DNA from: Verrucomicrobiia bacterium
Lineage (GTDB): Bacteria > Verrucomicrobiota > Verrucomicrobiia > JABWAM01
Assembly (NCBI GenBank): GCA_028687435.1
Contig: JAQUAF010000010.1
Coordinates: 73,176 to 109,073 of the forward strand
Length of the DNA stretch: 35,898 bases
Direction of reading: 5' to 3'
Part shown: piece by piece, positions 14,526-23,207 of the stretch
How positions within the stretch are numbered: position 1 is the stretch's first letter
Layout: every line of letters begins with the position of its first letter
The notes under the pieces: model-generated
Seen by the model: only the letters and a program-made list of their open reading frames with translations
What the model was told of the DNA's origin: nothing
Databases searched by the model: none
Program-made: the position numbers and the translations under genes

Positions 14526-17500
14526 ATGGCAAATGGGGAGAGAATCTTGAAAACGGTGATTTTGGCATGGCTCTTAATTTTTGAGCGAATATTCGCCGCG
14601 GAACTGATTGACCAGACCGCCTTTTTGGGAGAATGCGAAAGCGACAAGAATACGGTGATATTACTGCGTTTCAACGAAGGAAACGGCGGCATTTGTCGCG
14701 ATGAAAGTCCCAATGGAAAAAATGGCATCCTAAAAGGTGTTGTGACGCCTGCCTGGGTTAAAACCAAATATAAAACAGGCCTGCAATTTGACGGCAGTTC
14801 AAGCTACGTTGAGGTGCCTGATGCCGGCGTTCGCGACCCTTTGCGCCTTGGCGGAAACATGACCATCGAAGCCTGGGTGTGTCCGACAGGGGCTGGAAAA
14901 GGGGGAACCCCCGCGGTGATATCAAAATTCAGCGGCGCCGGAGGCTTTTGCGTTTATACGTTGAATGATAGGGTGACGTTCCAATTAAGGCATAATTCAG
15001 AAACGTTTAAATCTATTATGGCCGACGCGCCGTTGGCAACTAATGCCTGGTGCCATATCATGGCTGTTCTTGATGATAATGAAATGAAATTATTTCTGAA
15101 TGGGGTTAGGCAAAAACAGACCGCTGAATGGTCGGAAACATATTCATGCCCGGAGCCATGCCTGATTGGCAGAATGGGAGATGACTGCTTTCAGGGAATA
15201 ATAGACGAAGTGCGCATATCAAACATGGTTCGTGTGGAAAGCAGCGGCGCCGCAAGCGCCAATGCCGCGAAAAAAGATATGGAAAAAGAAGACTGGAAAG
15301 CGCTTGGATTGACAGATATTACCCGGGCCAATCCGCGGCTGACATCGGCGCAAGCCAGATCATTTTTGTCATTTGAATATCAGGCAAAAAATATTCTTGA
15401 CAAGAATCTGAACACCCATTGGGTTTCATCGCTTGTTGGCGGCGAGGAGCTTTTAATTGTTCTCGGCACTCCAACCGGGATGCCTCATCTGATATCCGGT
15501 ATGCAGTGGCTGGGAAATAATCTGTCCGGTGTTTATGCGATTAAAATTTCCGCTGACGGGCTTGACTGGAAAACGGTTGCGGAAAGAATTAATATCAAGC
15601 CCTCCTTCAAACGAACGGATTTTTTCAAGCCGACATTGGGTTCGTTTGTAAAAATTGAATTCAAGGAAAGCGGCCGTTTTTTCCTGTCGCTGGCTGAGGT
15701 GCGGATTTTATCCGGTTATCATAATAAGGCTGAATATAGGATTGAAGAAAAACCGGCAATTAATGATGAAAATAAAATGGTCTGTCACTTTCAGGCGCAA
15801 AAAATTCTTTACCGGCCCGGGGAAAAAGTCAGCGTGAAAGCGGCTTTTAATTTTCCGGATAAAAACGGCAAATACCATGTAAAATTGTTTGAACAATGCG
15901 GGATTAGAAACAAACGGGAAGTGGCGGGTGTTGTTCTGCCTGGAAACGCTGAAAATTATCAGTTTAGTCTGGACCCTGGCGGGATTGAATACGCCCATTT
16001 TCTTCGTCTTTTGGTTTATCAGGATAACCAGGAAATAGCCCGCGGCGAAACCCTTTTTGAAGTATGCGAAAACTGGCTGAAGGTGATCAGGATCTGCAAC
16101 ACTCCCGGCTATATACTTTTCAATGAAAAATATCCGGATGACGCCCGAAACTGGATTATCGCCAAAATGAGGGAATATAATTATAACTGCTTTGAGCCCG
16201 CCCACGGGACTCCCGCTTATGGTAATTTTTGCCCGGAAAATGAAGTGTGGAGCGATCCGCCGGTTTATTTTACACATAACACTCTTGGCGGATACGCAAA
16301 GTGGCGGCATGCGCTGAGGCAAAACGGCATAAAAATCATGAATTATATTGAAACAACTTGCACGCAGGAAAAACTCTTGAAAAAAGAGTGGAAAATATAT
16401 CCTCCGTTGCGACTGACCGATGAAGAAATTGATCATTTGTATGGCGGAGATCCCGGCACGGCCAGGGCGCAGAATAAAATGCCCAGAGGCGCTCCGATTG
16501 GAGTTTATTCCGGAATGTTGCCCGACGAAGGTGCCATGACAAATCCTGATTTTATGCGACAGTACGCAGGGCAGTTTGCAAGGGCGGTAAAATTATTTGA
16601 TAATGACGCGGTATTTTTTGATGATTTTACCAGGCATGCGGCTTATTCCGCCAGGGGGTCGGATGGGGAAGGCAATCCCTTGACGAGTAAAACCCCGGAT
16701 CAGGTGGGGGCCGCTTTTTTATTGGGGTTGCAGGGCGATCTGGCCAAGGAAAATAAAAAGATTGTTTATGTGTGCAATAATCTGGCGCTTGGCATGGCGC
16801 CGGGATTTCGGGGGAAAGATTTCAGACGGCAGGTCATCGCGGAAAAGTTGAAAATAAGCCACCCGCTGACCGCGCAAATCAAGGATATCGTCTGGGTTCA
16901 TGAAGGCGCCGACTGGTTCCATAAAAAGGAAGATACGCGTTATCCGCATACTTATCAGGAGTTGTCGCGAATGCTTCAGGGAATAAAACAATTGGGCAGG
17001 GTCAGGCCCCTGGGTTGGTGGTTTCCTCCCGGCGGTGAAACTTTATATCCTTTGCCGAATTTTAATATCATGCGTGCGGTGGTGCTGGCTAATGGCTGCG
17101 GTTATTCAAGTTATCTTGACAATAAGGATCCGAATGATTGTGAGATTTCACGATCCGCAAAAAAATATATTGCGTTTGCCGTTCGTTATGAAGAGTATCT
17201 GAACGATATGGATATTCACTGGCTGCCCGATGGCGAGTTTATGTGCCAGGCTCCCGATGCTGTTTACTGGCGGGACTTGTGTTTCGAACGAAAGATTTCG
17301 GAAGACCGGATTGAACGGTATTTGCACTTGATCAATCTTCCGGGTGAAGATGTGTCCGTGAAATATGACCGCGCCGCGAAAGAAGTGCGAAATGTCGCGT
17401 TTGAGGCGGTAATTCCATCTGGATACACGGTTAAAACGCTGGCGTGGATGTCGCCGGACGGCCAGGAGGATCCCGTGGATTTACCCTGCGAGCGGCGAAG

Positions 17501-17615
17501 TGAAACGGCCATTTCCGCAAGCATTCCCTTTGTGAAATATTGGAGCATGGTGGCACTGCGGATGGAGAAAACAGAAATAAACTGGAAAGGAAAGAAAGAA
17601 TCCGATGAGAAGTAG
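14526..17615 (+). CDS. Large secreted LamG-domain protein with TIM-barrel glycosidase-like core
   Basis: A 1029-residue protein, possibly starting instead at TTG 14547, which has a better ribosome site (GGGGAG) and gives a compact signal peptide MKTVILAWLLIFERIFAAE. Order of parts: a LamG/concanavalin-like sandwich at about 44-235 (VILLRFNEGNGG, TIEAWVCP, GIIDEVRISN); a discoidin/F5-8C-like domain at about 265-395 (ILDKNLNTHWVS, YAIKISADGLDWKTVAERI); a beta-sandwich linker to about 515; an alpha/beta barrel at about 515-930 with acidic strand ends such as DNDAVFFDDFTRHA; and a C-terminal beta domain. The layout recalls GH66-type or related clan glycosidases, but I could not assign a family. 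It is exported, so it should act on extracellular or periplasmic glycan. Codon use is A/T-rich. It overlaps the mannosidase gene by 11 bases. Confidence 0.75.
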   Translation: MANGERILKTVILAWLLIFERIFAAELIDQTAFLGECESDKNTVILLRFNEGNGGICRDESPNGKNGILKGVVTPAWVKTKYKTGLQFDGSSSYVEVPDAGVRDPLRLGGNMTIEAWVCPTGAGKGGTPAVISKFSGAGGFCVYTLNDRVTFQLRHNSETFKSIMADAPLATNAWCHIMAVLDDNEMKLFLNGVRQKQTAEWSETYSCPEPCLIGRMGDDCFQGIIDEVRISNMVRVESSGAASANAAKKDMEKEDWKALGLTDITRANPRLTSAQARSFLSFEYQAKNILDKNLNTHWVSSLVGGEELLIVLGTPTGMPHLISGMQWLGNNLSGVYAIKISADGLDWKTVAERINIKPSFKRTDFFKPTLGSFVKIEFKESGRFFLSLAEVRILSGYHNKAEYRIEEKPAINDENKMVCHFQAQKILYRPGEKVSVKAAFNFPDKNGKYHVKLFEQCGIRNKREVAGVVLPGNAENYQFSLDPGGIEYAHFLRLLVYQDNQEIARGETLFEVCENWLKVIRICNTPGYILFNEKYPDDARNWIIAKMREYNYNCFEPAHGTPAYGNFCPENEVWSDPPVYFTHNTLGGYAKWRHALRQNGIKIMNYIETTCTQEKLLKKEWKIYPPLRLTDEEIDHLYGGDPGTARAQNKMPRGAPIGVYSGMLPDEGAMTNPDFMRQYAGQFARAVKLFDNDAVFFDDFTRHAAYSARGSDGEGNPLTSKTPDQVGAAFLLGLQGDLAKENKKIVYVCNNLALGMAPGFRGKDFRRQVIAEKLKISHPLTAQIKDIVWVHEGADWFHKKEDTRYPHTYQELSRMLQGIKQLGRVRPLGWWFPPGGETLYPLPNFNIMRAVVLANGCGYSSYLDNKDPNDCEISRSAKKYIAFAVRYEEYLNDMDIHWLPDGEFMCQAPDAVYWRDLCFERKISEDRIERYLHLINLPGEDVSVKYDRAAKEVRNVAFEAVIPSGYTVKTLAWMSPDGQEDPVDLPCERRSETAISASIPFVKYWSMVALRMEKTEINWKGKKESDEK

Positions 17616-20199
17616 TTTTCCGATAACACTGCATCTGACGCCAGGCTCCCATTTCGATTTGGGTTGGTGCGCCTCACCAGCGGAGTGCCTGGCCTACAGC
17701 GATGAAATCCTCAAAAAGGCCGTTGACGCAATCACCGGTTCTTATCCACGGTATAGGTTTACCATTGAATATGCTTATTTCCTGAGGCATTTTCTCAATT
17801 CCCGGCCCGGTTATCGGAACAGGGTTAGGCGCCTGCTGCACAATAAGAAACTTCAGGTCTGCGCAACCATGACTGGAGCGATTGAGCAGATTTTAGGCGG
17901 AGAGTTGCTCATTCGGCAGATTACTTTTGCCAAACATTGGCTTAAACAGGAATTTAATCTTGAGGTGAACACCTGCCAACACTCGGACCTGCCCGGACAC
18001 ACCTGCCAGATGCCGCAGATCCTAGCCAAAGCGGGCGTAAAGCACATAACGTATTCTCGTTTTCACCCGCCGGTTCCTTTGTTTCGTTGGCAAGCGCCAG
18101 ACGGATCGCAAGTCATTGCGGCGCATCAATCGTTCGGATATAATTGGGGGATGCTCTTCAGGAGGGATTTGGAGGAAGTGAAAGCAACTTTGCCTTTGCA
18201 GATCGAGAAATTAAGGCGCCAGTGGCCGTGCCGGAATGTCCTCATGAGCGAGGAACAGGATCTATTCATGCCGGATCCGGGCGTTGTTCTCGCATCCAGC
18301 GAGTGGAATAAAACGCAAAGCGGTTCTGTGGTGATGGTTTCGACAGTCGACGATTTTTTTAAAAGTGTTGTCGCTGAGCTGGGAATGAAAAAGCTTCCAG
18401 TCTATCAGGGGGAGATGCCTTATGCCTTTTACTCCATTCCCGCTTTTGAGCCCGAAACTTACAAGGAGGCGCGATTCGCGGAAAATGCCCTGCTGACCGC
18501 GGAAAAAGTGCTTGCCATGAAATCCATTTTCGGGCTTGGAAGATTCCCGCATGCGGAAATGAATGAAAGCTGGGAAAAGCTATTCTATGCCCAGGACCAT
18601 AATGTCGGCGGACGGCATGGCCAAATTAATGATGAGGTCCGCACGCAAAAGGGCAAGTGCGCCAGGATTACGGCGGAAGAATTGAGCCGCGGCGGCATGG
18701 TGTCCACAATGACGCAAATTGCGTACGGAAAGGGGATGGGAGATCCCGTCGTGGTATTCAATCCATTGTCGTGGAAGCGAGCGGATCTCGTTGAATTTGA
18801 TTTCGAATTGGGGAGGGCATGCCCGAAGGATCTGGAATTCAGGGACTCGCGCGGCAAAATCATGAGGAGCGTTGTCCTGAACCATGAGAGCGCTGCCGAT
18901 GGGCGAATCGATTTCGAGGAGCGAAATTCGAGTCGAATACGCTTGTTGCTTGAGACGAAGGGGATTCCATCGATAGGATACAAGGTATTCTACATTTCAG
19001 AAAAGAAAGCCTTGGCAAAGCGCGCCGCTGATATCGGAACCAGGAAAAATCCGCGGGTTTTCGATTTCGAAAACCGGTATTTTAAGCTGACAATTGCTGG
19101 CGGCATGCCAAGGAAGTGTGTTTGGAAGCGCACGGGAATTAATTTAATCCGGAGCCAGTGGGGTGGATTTGGCGACATTGTTGTTAAAGAAGACACTCGC
19201 TGGGATTTGGAGGATGCGATTGATGAACATGCCAGGTTCGGGATTGCGGGGTGGGGTGGCGACCCCGGAAAAATTCAAGAGAATTTTACGGGAAAAGAGT
19301 GGCGATTTTTCGAAAACCCAGTTGCTCTTGATGTGATCGAGGCTAATCCGCTGCGAACGATTATTAAGTTGACGGGCAGGGTCTCGAATTCAACGGTTGA
19401 GCAGTTTATTACGCTTTATGAGAAAAGCGAGAAGATTGACATTCGGATCGATATCGATTGGGAGGGAAGGAAAAACACCATGGTGGAGGGAGTGTTTCCC
19501 TTCAATATCCGGTTGGCCAGGACGCTTTACGAGGTGCCATTTGGCTCCATTGAGATGGAAAAGGACGAAATGCCTGGAACGTATCGGGGGAGCGGGGGCA
19601 GATTTGTCCAAAATTGGATTAATGTTTCAAATGACCGCCATAATATTGTCTTTTGCACAAGGAATTGTTCGCATCGGCTGCAAGGCGCGACAATTTTTCC
19701 GATCCTGTTGCGAACGGCCTATTCGTGCGGGACGCCTTATTACTGGTACGAAAATAAGGGGCGGCATCGCTTTGATTTTTCGATCGTCCCCCGTTCCGGG
19801 AAAGCAAGCCGGTCTTTTTGTGTTCAACGCGGAATGGAGTTTAATCAACGGTTGCTCGTGGGAGAAATGGTGACGATCCGCCCGATAATGCCGATGAAAG
19901 ATGGCGCGGCCCTGCCCGAGGAGGAAAGTCTCGCTTCCGTCGATAGGACGAACGTTGTTTTGAGCAGCCTTAAACCGCCGGAAATGGGGTCAGGGTGGGA
20001 AATGCGATTGTTTGAAGTGGATGGCCGCGGGTGCAAAGTTTGTGTCAGCCTGATGGCTCCAATTGAAAGAGCCTGGGAGACGAGCTTAATGGGAAACAGG
20101 ATTAAGCCGCTGAAGGTTCGCGGCCATAAGATTGAATTAAATGTCACTCCATTTGGAATTCATACGATTCGGTTTATTCCTGGGAAGTACAAGCCTTAA
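17605..20199 (+). CDS. GH38-family alpha-mannosidase
   Basis: An 864-residue glycosidase without a signal peptide. The GH38 metal site begins with HFDLGW (His16, Asp18). The nucleophile/metal ligand Asp128 is in QHSDLPGHTCQMPQIL, and the distal histidine is in FYAQDHNVGG (His332). The helical middle domain and C-terminal beta-sandwich regions follow (VVVFNPLSWKRADLVEF is the usual domain start). GH38 enzymes remove alpha-linked mannose by a retaining, zinc- or other metal-dependent mechanism. The protein is somewhat shorter than large eukaryotic members but normal for bacteria. Its ATG overlaps the end of the secreted glycosidase-like gene, so the two are probably one unit: outer attack followed by intracellular trimming (inference). 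Confidence 0.88.
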   Translation: MRSSFPITLHLTPGSHFDLGWCASPAECLAYSDEILKKAVDAITGSYPRYRFTIEYAYFLRHFLNSRPGYRNRVRRLLHNKKLQVCATMTGAIEQILGGELLIRQITFAKHWLKQEFNLEVNTCQHSDLPGHTCQMPQILAKAGVKHITYSRFHPPVPLFRWQAPDGSQVIAAHQSFGYNWGMLFRRDLEEVKATLPLQIEKLRRQWPCRNVLMSEEQDLFMPDPGVVLASSEWNKTQSGSVVMVSTVDDFFKSVVAELGMKKLPVYQGEMPYAFYSIPAFEPETYKEARFAENALLTAEKVLAMKSIFGLGRFPHAEMNESWEKLFYAQDHNVGGRHGQINDEVRTQKGKCARITAEELSRGGMVSTMTQIAYGKGMGDPVVVFNPLSWKRADLVEFDFELGRACPKDLEFRDSRGKIMRSVVLNHESAADGRIDFEERNSSRIRLLLETKGIPSIGYKVFYISEKKALAKRAADIGTRKNPRVFDFENRYFKLTIAGGMPRKCVWKRTGINLIRSQWGGFGDIVVKEDTRWDLEDAIDEHARFGIAGWGGDPGKIQENFTGKEWRFFENPVALDVIEANPLRTIIKLTGRVSNSTVEQFITLYEKSEKIDIRIDIDWEGRKNTMVEGVFPFNIRLARTLYEVPFGSIEMEKDEMPGTYRGSGGRFVQNWINVSNDRHNIVFCTRNCSHRLQGATIFPILLRTAYSCGTPYYWYENKGRHRFDFSIVPRSGKASRSFCVQRGMEFNQRLLVGEMVTIRPIMPMKDGAALPEEESLASVDRTNVVLSSLKPPEMGSGWEMRLFEVDGRGCKVCVSLMAPIERAWETSLMGNRIKPLKVRGHKIELNVTPFGIHTIRFIPGKYKP

Positions 20200-20216
20200 A
20201 CGAAGGAAACAAATAT

Positions 20217-20705
20217 ATGACCCGAAAAATTGCGGAATGGAGCGAGGACTTTCAAATTTATGGAAAAGAACGAGCGAGGATTCTTGAGTTGTTCAATCGG
20301 GAGATCCTGGCTTGGGATTTAAAAATGCCCGGGAACGAACCGCTGGTGATTGATTTTGGACTGCGGAGGTATTCAGAGATGGGCTTGATTGAGTTTTGGA
20401 TTGCGAATGAAGAGAAAGAAGGTTACTGTGGCAAGTTCCTTTTTGTATTCAATAATCAAACCTGCCCTTATCATTATCATCATTATAAACATGAGACCTT
20501 TTTTGTGGTCAAGGGCAAGGTTAAGATGAATGTCGAAGGGAAGGTGGTGATTATGAAAGAAGGAGAATCTCTGGCGATGGCGAGGGGAACCAGTCATTCT
20601 TTTGCTGGTATTGGGCCCGCGCTGCTGCTTGAGGTGTCAAAACCCTGTTTGCCGAATGATAGTATTTTTCACGAAAAAAAGATTGGCAAAGAAGGAGTGA
20701 TATGA
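20217..20705 (+). CDS. Cupin protein resembling D-lyxose (mannose) isomerase
   Basis: A 162-residue single-domain cupin. YCGKFLFVFNNQTCPYHYHH, followed by KHETFFVVKG, holds the metal ligands His86, His88 and Glu93, and GTSHSF holds His127. Length and the YCGK...QTCPxHxH...KxETF pattern fit the small D-lyxose ketol-isomerase type, enzymes that can also interconvert mannose and fructose. That would match the alpha-mannosidase gene 17 bases upstream: mannose released, then turned to fructose (inference). Other sugar-binding cupins remain possible. The start ATG has an upstream GAAGGAAA ribosome site. It is the last gene of the A/T-rich glycan run. Confidence 0.6.
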   Translation: MTRKIAEWSEDFQIYGKERARILELFNREILAWDLKMPGNEPLVIDFGLRRYSEMGLIEFWIANEEKEGYCGKFLFVFNNQTCPYHYHHYKHETFFVVKGKVKMNVEGKVVIMKEGESLAMARGTSHSFAGIGPALLLEVSKPCLPNDSIFHEKKIGKEGVI

Positions 20706-20734
20706 TGGCTTGTCGCGGAATTTCAGATTGCGGC

Positions 20735-20763
20735 TTGACATTTTTCAGGAGAATTTCTGTTAA
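20735..20763 (+). promoter_or_regulatory. Possible promoter before the first MBL-fold gene
   Basis: TTGACA at 20735-20740, a 17-base spacer and a weak -10 TGTTAA at 20758-20763, followed by an AGGGCGG ribosome site and the ATG at 20776. The -35 is perfect and the -10 poor. It would mark the end of the glycan operon and the start of a new unit. Confidence 0.35.
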
Positions 20764-20775
20764 CCAGGGCGGATT

Positions 20776-21522
20776 ATGAAAATCAGTTTTGTTGGAACGG
20801 GGCCATGTACACCGGAGCCAGGAAAAGAGGTGGCTTCATTTCTTGTCGATGGCCGGATCTTGGTGGACACGGGGTGGTGTAATGTTCTTAAAATGCTCGA
20901 ACAGGGGTTAAATCCGCTAAATATCGAGTATCTGATTTTTACGCATATGCATCACGACCATTACCTCGGATTGCCACAACTGCTGTTTTATCTTGCCTGC
21001 CGGAAGATTCTTGGCGTTTACAAGCCGCCGCGGCCGCTGACCATCATCGGACCGTCGAAACAATTGAGAAAAATTGTGGCGACCAGCCAGGCACTGTTGC
21101 AAATCCGGCGTTATCCGGAATTGGCCATTGCCTTGCAAATAGTATCCTTGAAACCTGGCGCCACGTTCAAGGGGGCGGGGTTTGTGCTGGAAACCATGGC
21201 GGCGAAACATTCTTCCGGCGGAAAACTCCGGGAGGAAGCCCTGACTTGCAAATATACGGATACGGCGTTGGCCAAATCCTTTGTGTTTACCGGCGACACC
21301 TCTTTCCATCCGCCGATCGCGGCTTTTGCCAAAAACACTCCTTTGCTGATTCATGACGCCTGCCACACTTCGCCCGGTGATGCGGCGGTCGTTGCCAAAA
21401 GCGCGCGGGCCGGAAAGCTGTATTTGATCCACGGCTCCAACCGTGTCCGAAGCCTCAAGGCGGCCCGGAAGGTGTTCAAAAACTCCTTTTGGGCGGAGGA
21501 TGGGAAAAGGGTTGAATTTTGA
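20776..21522 (+). CDS. Metallo-beta-lactamase-fold hydrolase, RNase Z-like
   Basis: A 248-residue protein starting MKISFVGTGPCTPEPG. The metal motif HxHxDH is intact in FTHMHHDHYLGLPQ. Further likely ligands are His in AAKHSSGG, Asp in VFTGDTSFHPP and His in YLIHGSN. The strand order and the final histidine are those of the RNase Z/PhnP-like branch of the MBL superfamily. Such proteins hydrolyse phosphodiesters or other esters; the substrate is not evident. A similar but divergent gene follows at 21681. The ribosome site is AGGGCGG. There is no signal peptide. Confidence 0.82.
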   Translation: MKISFVGTGPCTPEPGKEVASFLVDGRILVDTGWCNVLKMLEQGLNPLNIEYLIFTHMHHDHYLGLPQLLFYLACRKILGVYKPPRPLTIIGPSKQLRKIVATSQALLQIRRYPELAIALQIVSLKPGATFKGAGFVLETMAAKHSSGGKLREEALTCKYTDTALAKSFVFTGDTSFHPPIAAFAKNTPLLIHDACHTSPGDAAVVAKSARAGKLYLIHGSNRVRSLKAARKVFKNSFWAEDGKRVEF

Positions 21523-21555
21523 TTGGAGATTTCAGATTGATGATTTCGATGGAGG

Positions 21556-21596
21556 GCCGGCCTCCCGGACGGCTCCGGCCCCGGCTTGATTTTTTG
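21556..21596 (+). terminator. Candidate rho-independent terminator after the first MBL-fold gene
   Basis: The outer stem GCCGG (21556-21560) pairs with CCGGC (21581-21585). The inner stem CCGGA (21565-21569) pairs with TCCGG (21574-21578) with a CGGC loop. TTGA and then a run of T bases follow. It lies 33 bases after the stop codon in an otherwise plain 158-base spacer. Confidence 0.5.
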
Positions 21597-21680
21597 GGAA
21601 TTTCAATGGTGAGGAGAAGATGAGAATGGGACAACTTGGCGCCTCAAGGAATGAGTGCCAGCCCCTAACAACCATAAACT

Positions 21681-22475
21681 ATGAAAGTTAAAATTTATTT
21701 ATTGGGGACGGCATCGGGAATACCGACCTGGAACCGGTATTGCGAGTCGGTGGCCATTGCGATTGACGGCGGTATTTACATGATGGATGCGGGCGAACCC
21801 TGCAGCGCCTCCCTGGTGCGCAAAGGGGTGGACTTGAACTCCATCAGGGCTGTTTTCATCTCGCATCTGGATCCGGATCATTGCTCCGGCCTGCCCATGT
21901 TGATCCAGACCCTGGAATTGTCGCAAAAAAGGACCGCGCCGCTGACGGTGTATATTCCGGGCAATGAATCCTCCAAGGTTCGCGATTATTTGCGGATGAT
22001 GTACCTGCCGCAGGAGGCGCTTTGCTTCAAGGTTGATTTCCTGGACATTTCCCCGAAAACATTGCTCAAGGACGGGACGGCCAGCGTGACCGCCCATTCA
22101 ACCGGACATGTGGCCGGCCGGTTGAAATATTGGGCGGAAAAGAAGGGGATTCGCGGGGATTTTTCCCGGGAGAGTTTTTCGTTCAAACTGACCGCTGCGG
22201 GAAAGAACATCCTTTACACCGGCGATGTCAGGGAAATGTCGGATCTGGATGGCTGCATTGATGGAGTGGATGTGTTGCTTGGAGAGCTGGCGCACATGGA
22301 GCCGCGGAAGTTTTTCGATTATCTGAAGGACAAAAAGATTCCGCAGGTGATCTGCCTGCATATTCATCCGGCGTGGAATGACCGCGAGGCGGAGATCGCG
22401 GCCATGGGCGAGCAAATTCTTGGCCGGAAAATAACGGTCGGCGTTGACGGAATGGAGCTGGATTTTGATTTGTGA
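21681..22475 (+). CDS. Metallo-beta-lactamase-fold protein with HxDxDH metal motif
   Basis: A 264-residue MBL-fold protein starting MKVKIYLLGTASGIPTW. The metal motif reads SHLDPDHCSGLP, so the second histidine of HxHxDH is an aspartate. Other ligands look normal: His in STGHVAGRL, Asp in LYTGDVREM and His in LHIHPAWND. The residue change could alter metal preference or activity. It resembles its neighbour at 20776 only in fold and is probably an old paralogue or a separate family. Start ATG 21681; the ribosome site is weak. The 50-base spacer that follows is very A/T-rich, with repeated AATTTTTAATTT-like words. Confidence 0.75.
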   Translation: MKVKIYLLGTASGIPTWNRYCESVAIAIDGGIYMMDAGEPCSASLVRKGVDLNSIRAVFISHLDPDHCSGLPMLIQTLELSQKRTAPLTVYIPGNESSKVRDYLRMMYLPQEALCFKVDFLDISPKTLLKDGTASVTAHSTGHVAGRLKYWAEKKGIRGDFSRESFSFKLTAAGKNILYTGDVREMSDLDGCIDGVDVLLGELAHMEPRKFFDYLKDKKIPQVICLHIHPAWNDREAEIAAMGEQILGRKITVGVDGMELDFDL

Positions 22476-22531
22476 TTTTAGATTTCTAATTCCTCAATAA
22501 ATTTTTAATTTTTAATTTCGAATTTTTGATT

Positions 22532-23095
22532 ATGTCCATATGGCACAAAGGTTGCGCGCACTATCACACCTGTTTTCACCGGTTTGAAAATTACCGGCTG
22601 CCCGAATCCACTTTTGCGCCGCTGAAACGGATGGGGGCGGGGTTTGTTTTTTGCGCCGGGGACCATGGGGACGCGGATGGAAGCCATTTTTGGGGGTTCG
22701 ACACCGCGGAATGGACGGCTTATTCGCAGGCGTGCGCGCAGGCGTCGGAAGACTCCGGCATTGGACGGATGGTTTTTGACTCCATTGATCCCATTCCGTC
22801 CGCCGTGACAAACCATGCCGTGGCGCCCAGGATTTCGGCGGCGGCGCGGTGTCTGAACGGCAAGCCCATCCGGCGCCTTGAAATTTATCGGGATGGCCTG
22901 TTGGCTCATGACGCGGATGTTGATGGCGGGGAAACCTGTGAAGTGACTTGGGAGGATCGGGGGTGTCCGAAAGATGGCTCAACCTATTTCATTCATGCCG
23001 AGGCGGAAGGGGGGCAGCATCTGTTCAGCGGCCCCATCCGGTTTGAAGGCAGGCTGCCAGGCTGCCAGGCTGCCAGGCTGAAAGCTGAAGACTGA
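22532..23095 (+). CDS. Short PHP/CehA-like protein, apparently missing its middle
   Basis: A 187-residue protein from ATG 22532 (MSIWHKGCAHYHTCF). The N-terminal 70 residues resemble the start of PHP-type metallohydrolases: HYHT gives an HxH-like pair, and AGFVFCAGDHGDADG resembles the usual [I/V]TDHG segment. The C-terminal 80 residues (IRRLEIYRDGLLAHDADVD, then TYFIHAEAEGG) look like the beta domain that ends CehA/McbA-like proteins. The central barrel part with the remaining metal ligands appears to be absent, although the frame is open, so catalysis is doubtful. The C-terminal tail (LPGCQAARLKAED) is encoded by an 8-base tandem repeat and looks acquired. There is no ribosome site. The assignment is tentative. 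Confidence 0.5.
   Translation: MSIWHKGCAHYHTCFHRFENYRLPESTFAPLKRMGAGFVFCAGDHGDADGSHFWGFDTAEWTAYSQACAQASEDSGIGRMVFDSIDPIPSAVTNHAVAPRISAAARCLNGKPIRRLEIYRDGLLAHDADVDGGETCEVTWEDRGCPKDGSTYFIHAEAEGGQHLFSGPIRFEGRLPGCQAARLKAED
23052..23080 (+). repeat. 8-base tandem repeat (GGCTGCCA, about 3.6 copies)
   Basis: Three exact copies of GGCTGCCA followed by a partial one (GGCTG), covering the last codons of the PHP-like gene. A unit length not divisible by three means copy-number change would shift the frame of the C-terminal tail. Confidence 0.85.
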
Positions 23096-23207
23096 AGGAT
23101 TTCAATATCGGACATGAATTTTTACATGGATTAACAGGATGGACAGGATATTAAATTTTGATCTGATTGTTGTCTCAAGAATTCCTAACAGTCTTCAGCC
23201 TTTAGCC
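23076..23207. repeat. Inverted repeat flanking a 94-base spacer segment (MITE-like)
   Basis: The 19-base arm at 23076-23094 and the reverse complement of 23189-23207 agree at 17 of 19 positions (GGCTGAAAGCTGAAGACTG). Between them is a copy of the ACAGGATGGACAGGAT motif. The whole spacer between the PHP-like and HAD genes is non-coding and looks made of repeat material. Confidence 0.6.
23124..23149 (+). repeat. Interspersed ACAGGATGGACAGGAT-type motif, copy 1
   Basis: ACATGGATTAACAGGATGGA followed by CAGGAT, in the spacer between two genes. A related copy occurs at 28536-28565. It lies inside the inverted repeat at 23076-23207. Confidence 0.5.

Noticed and set aside
22476..22531. A/T-rich AATTTTTAATTT spacer as a promoter or UP element
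   Set aside because: No -35/-10 pair with sensible spacing; the simple-sequence nature is enough to explain it.
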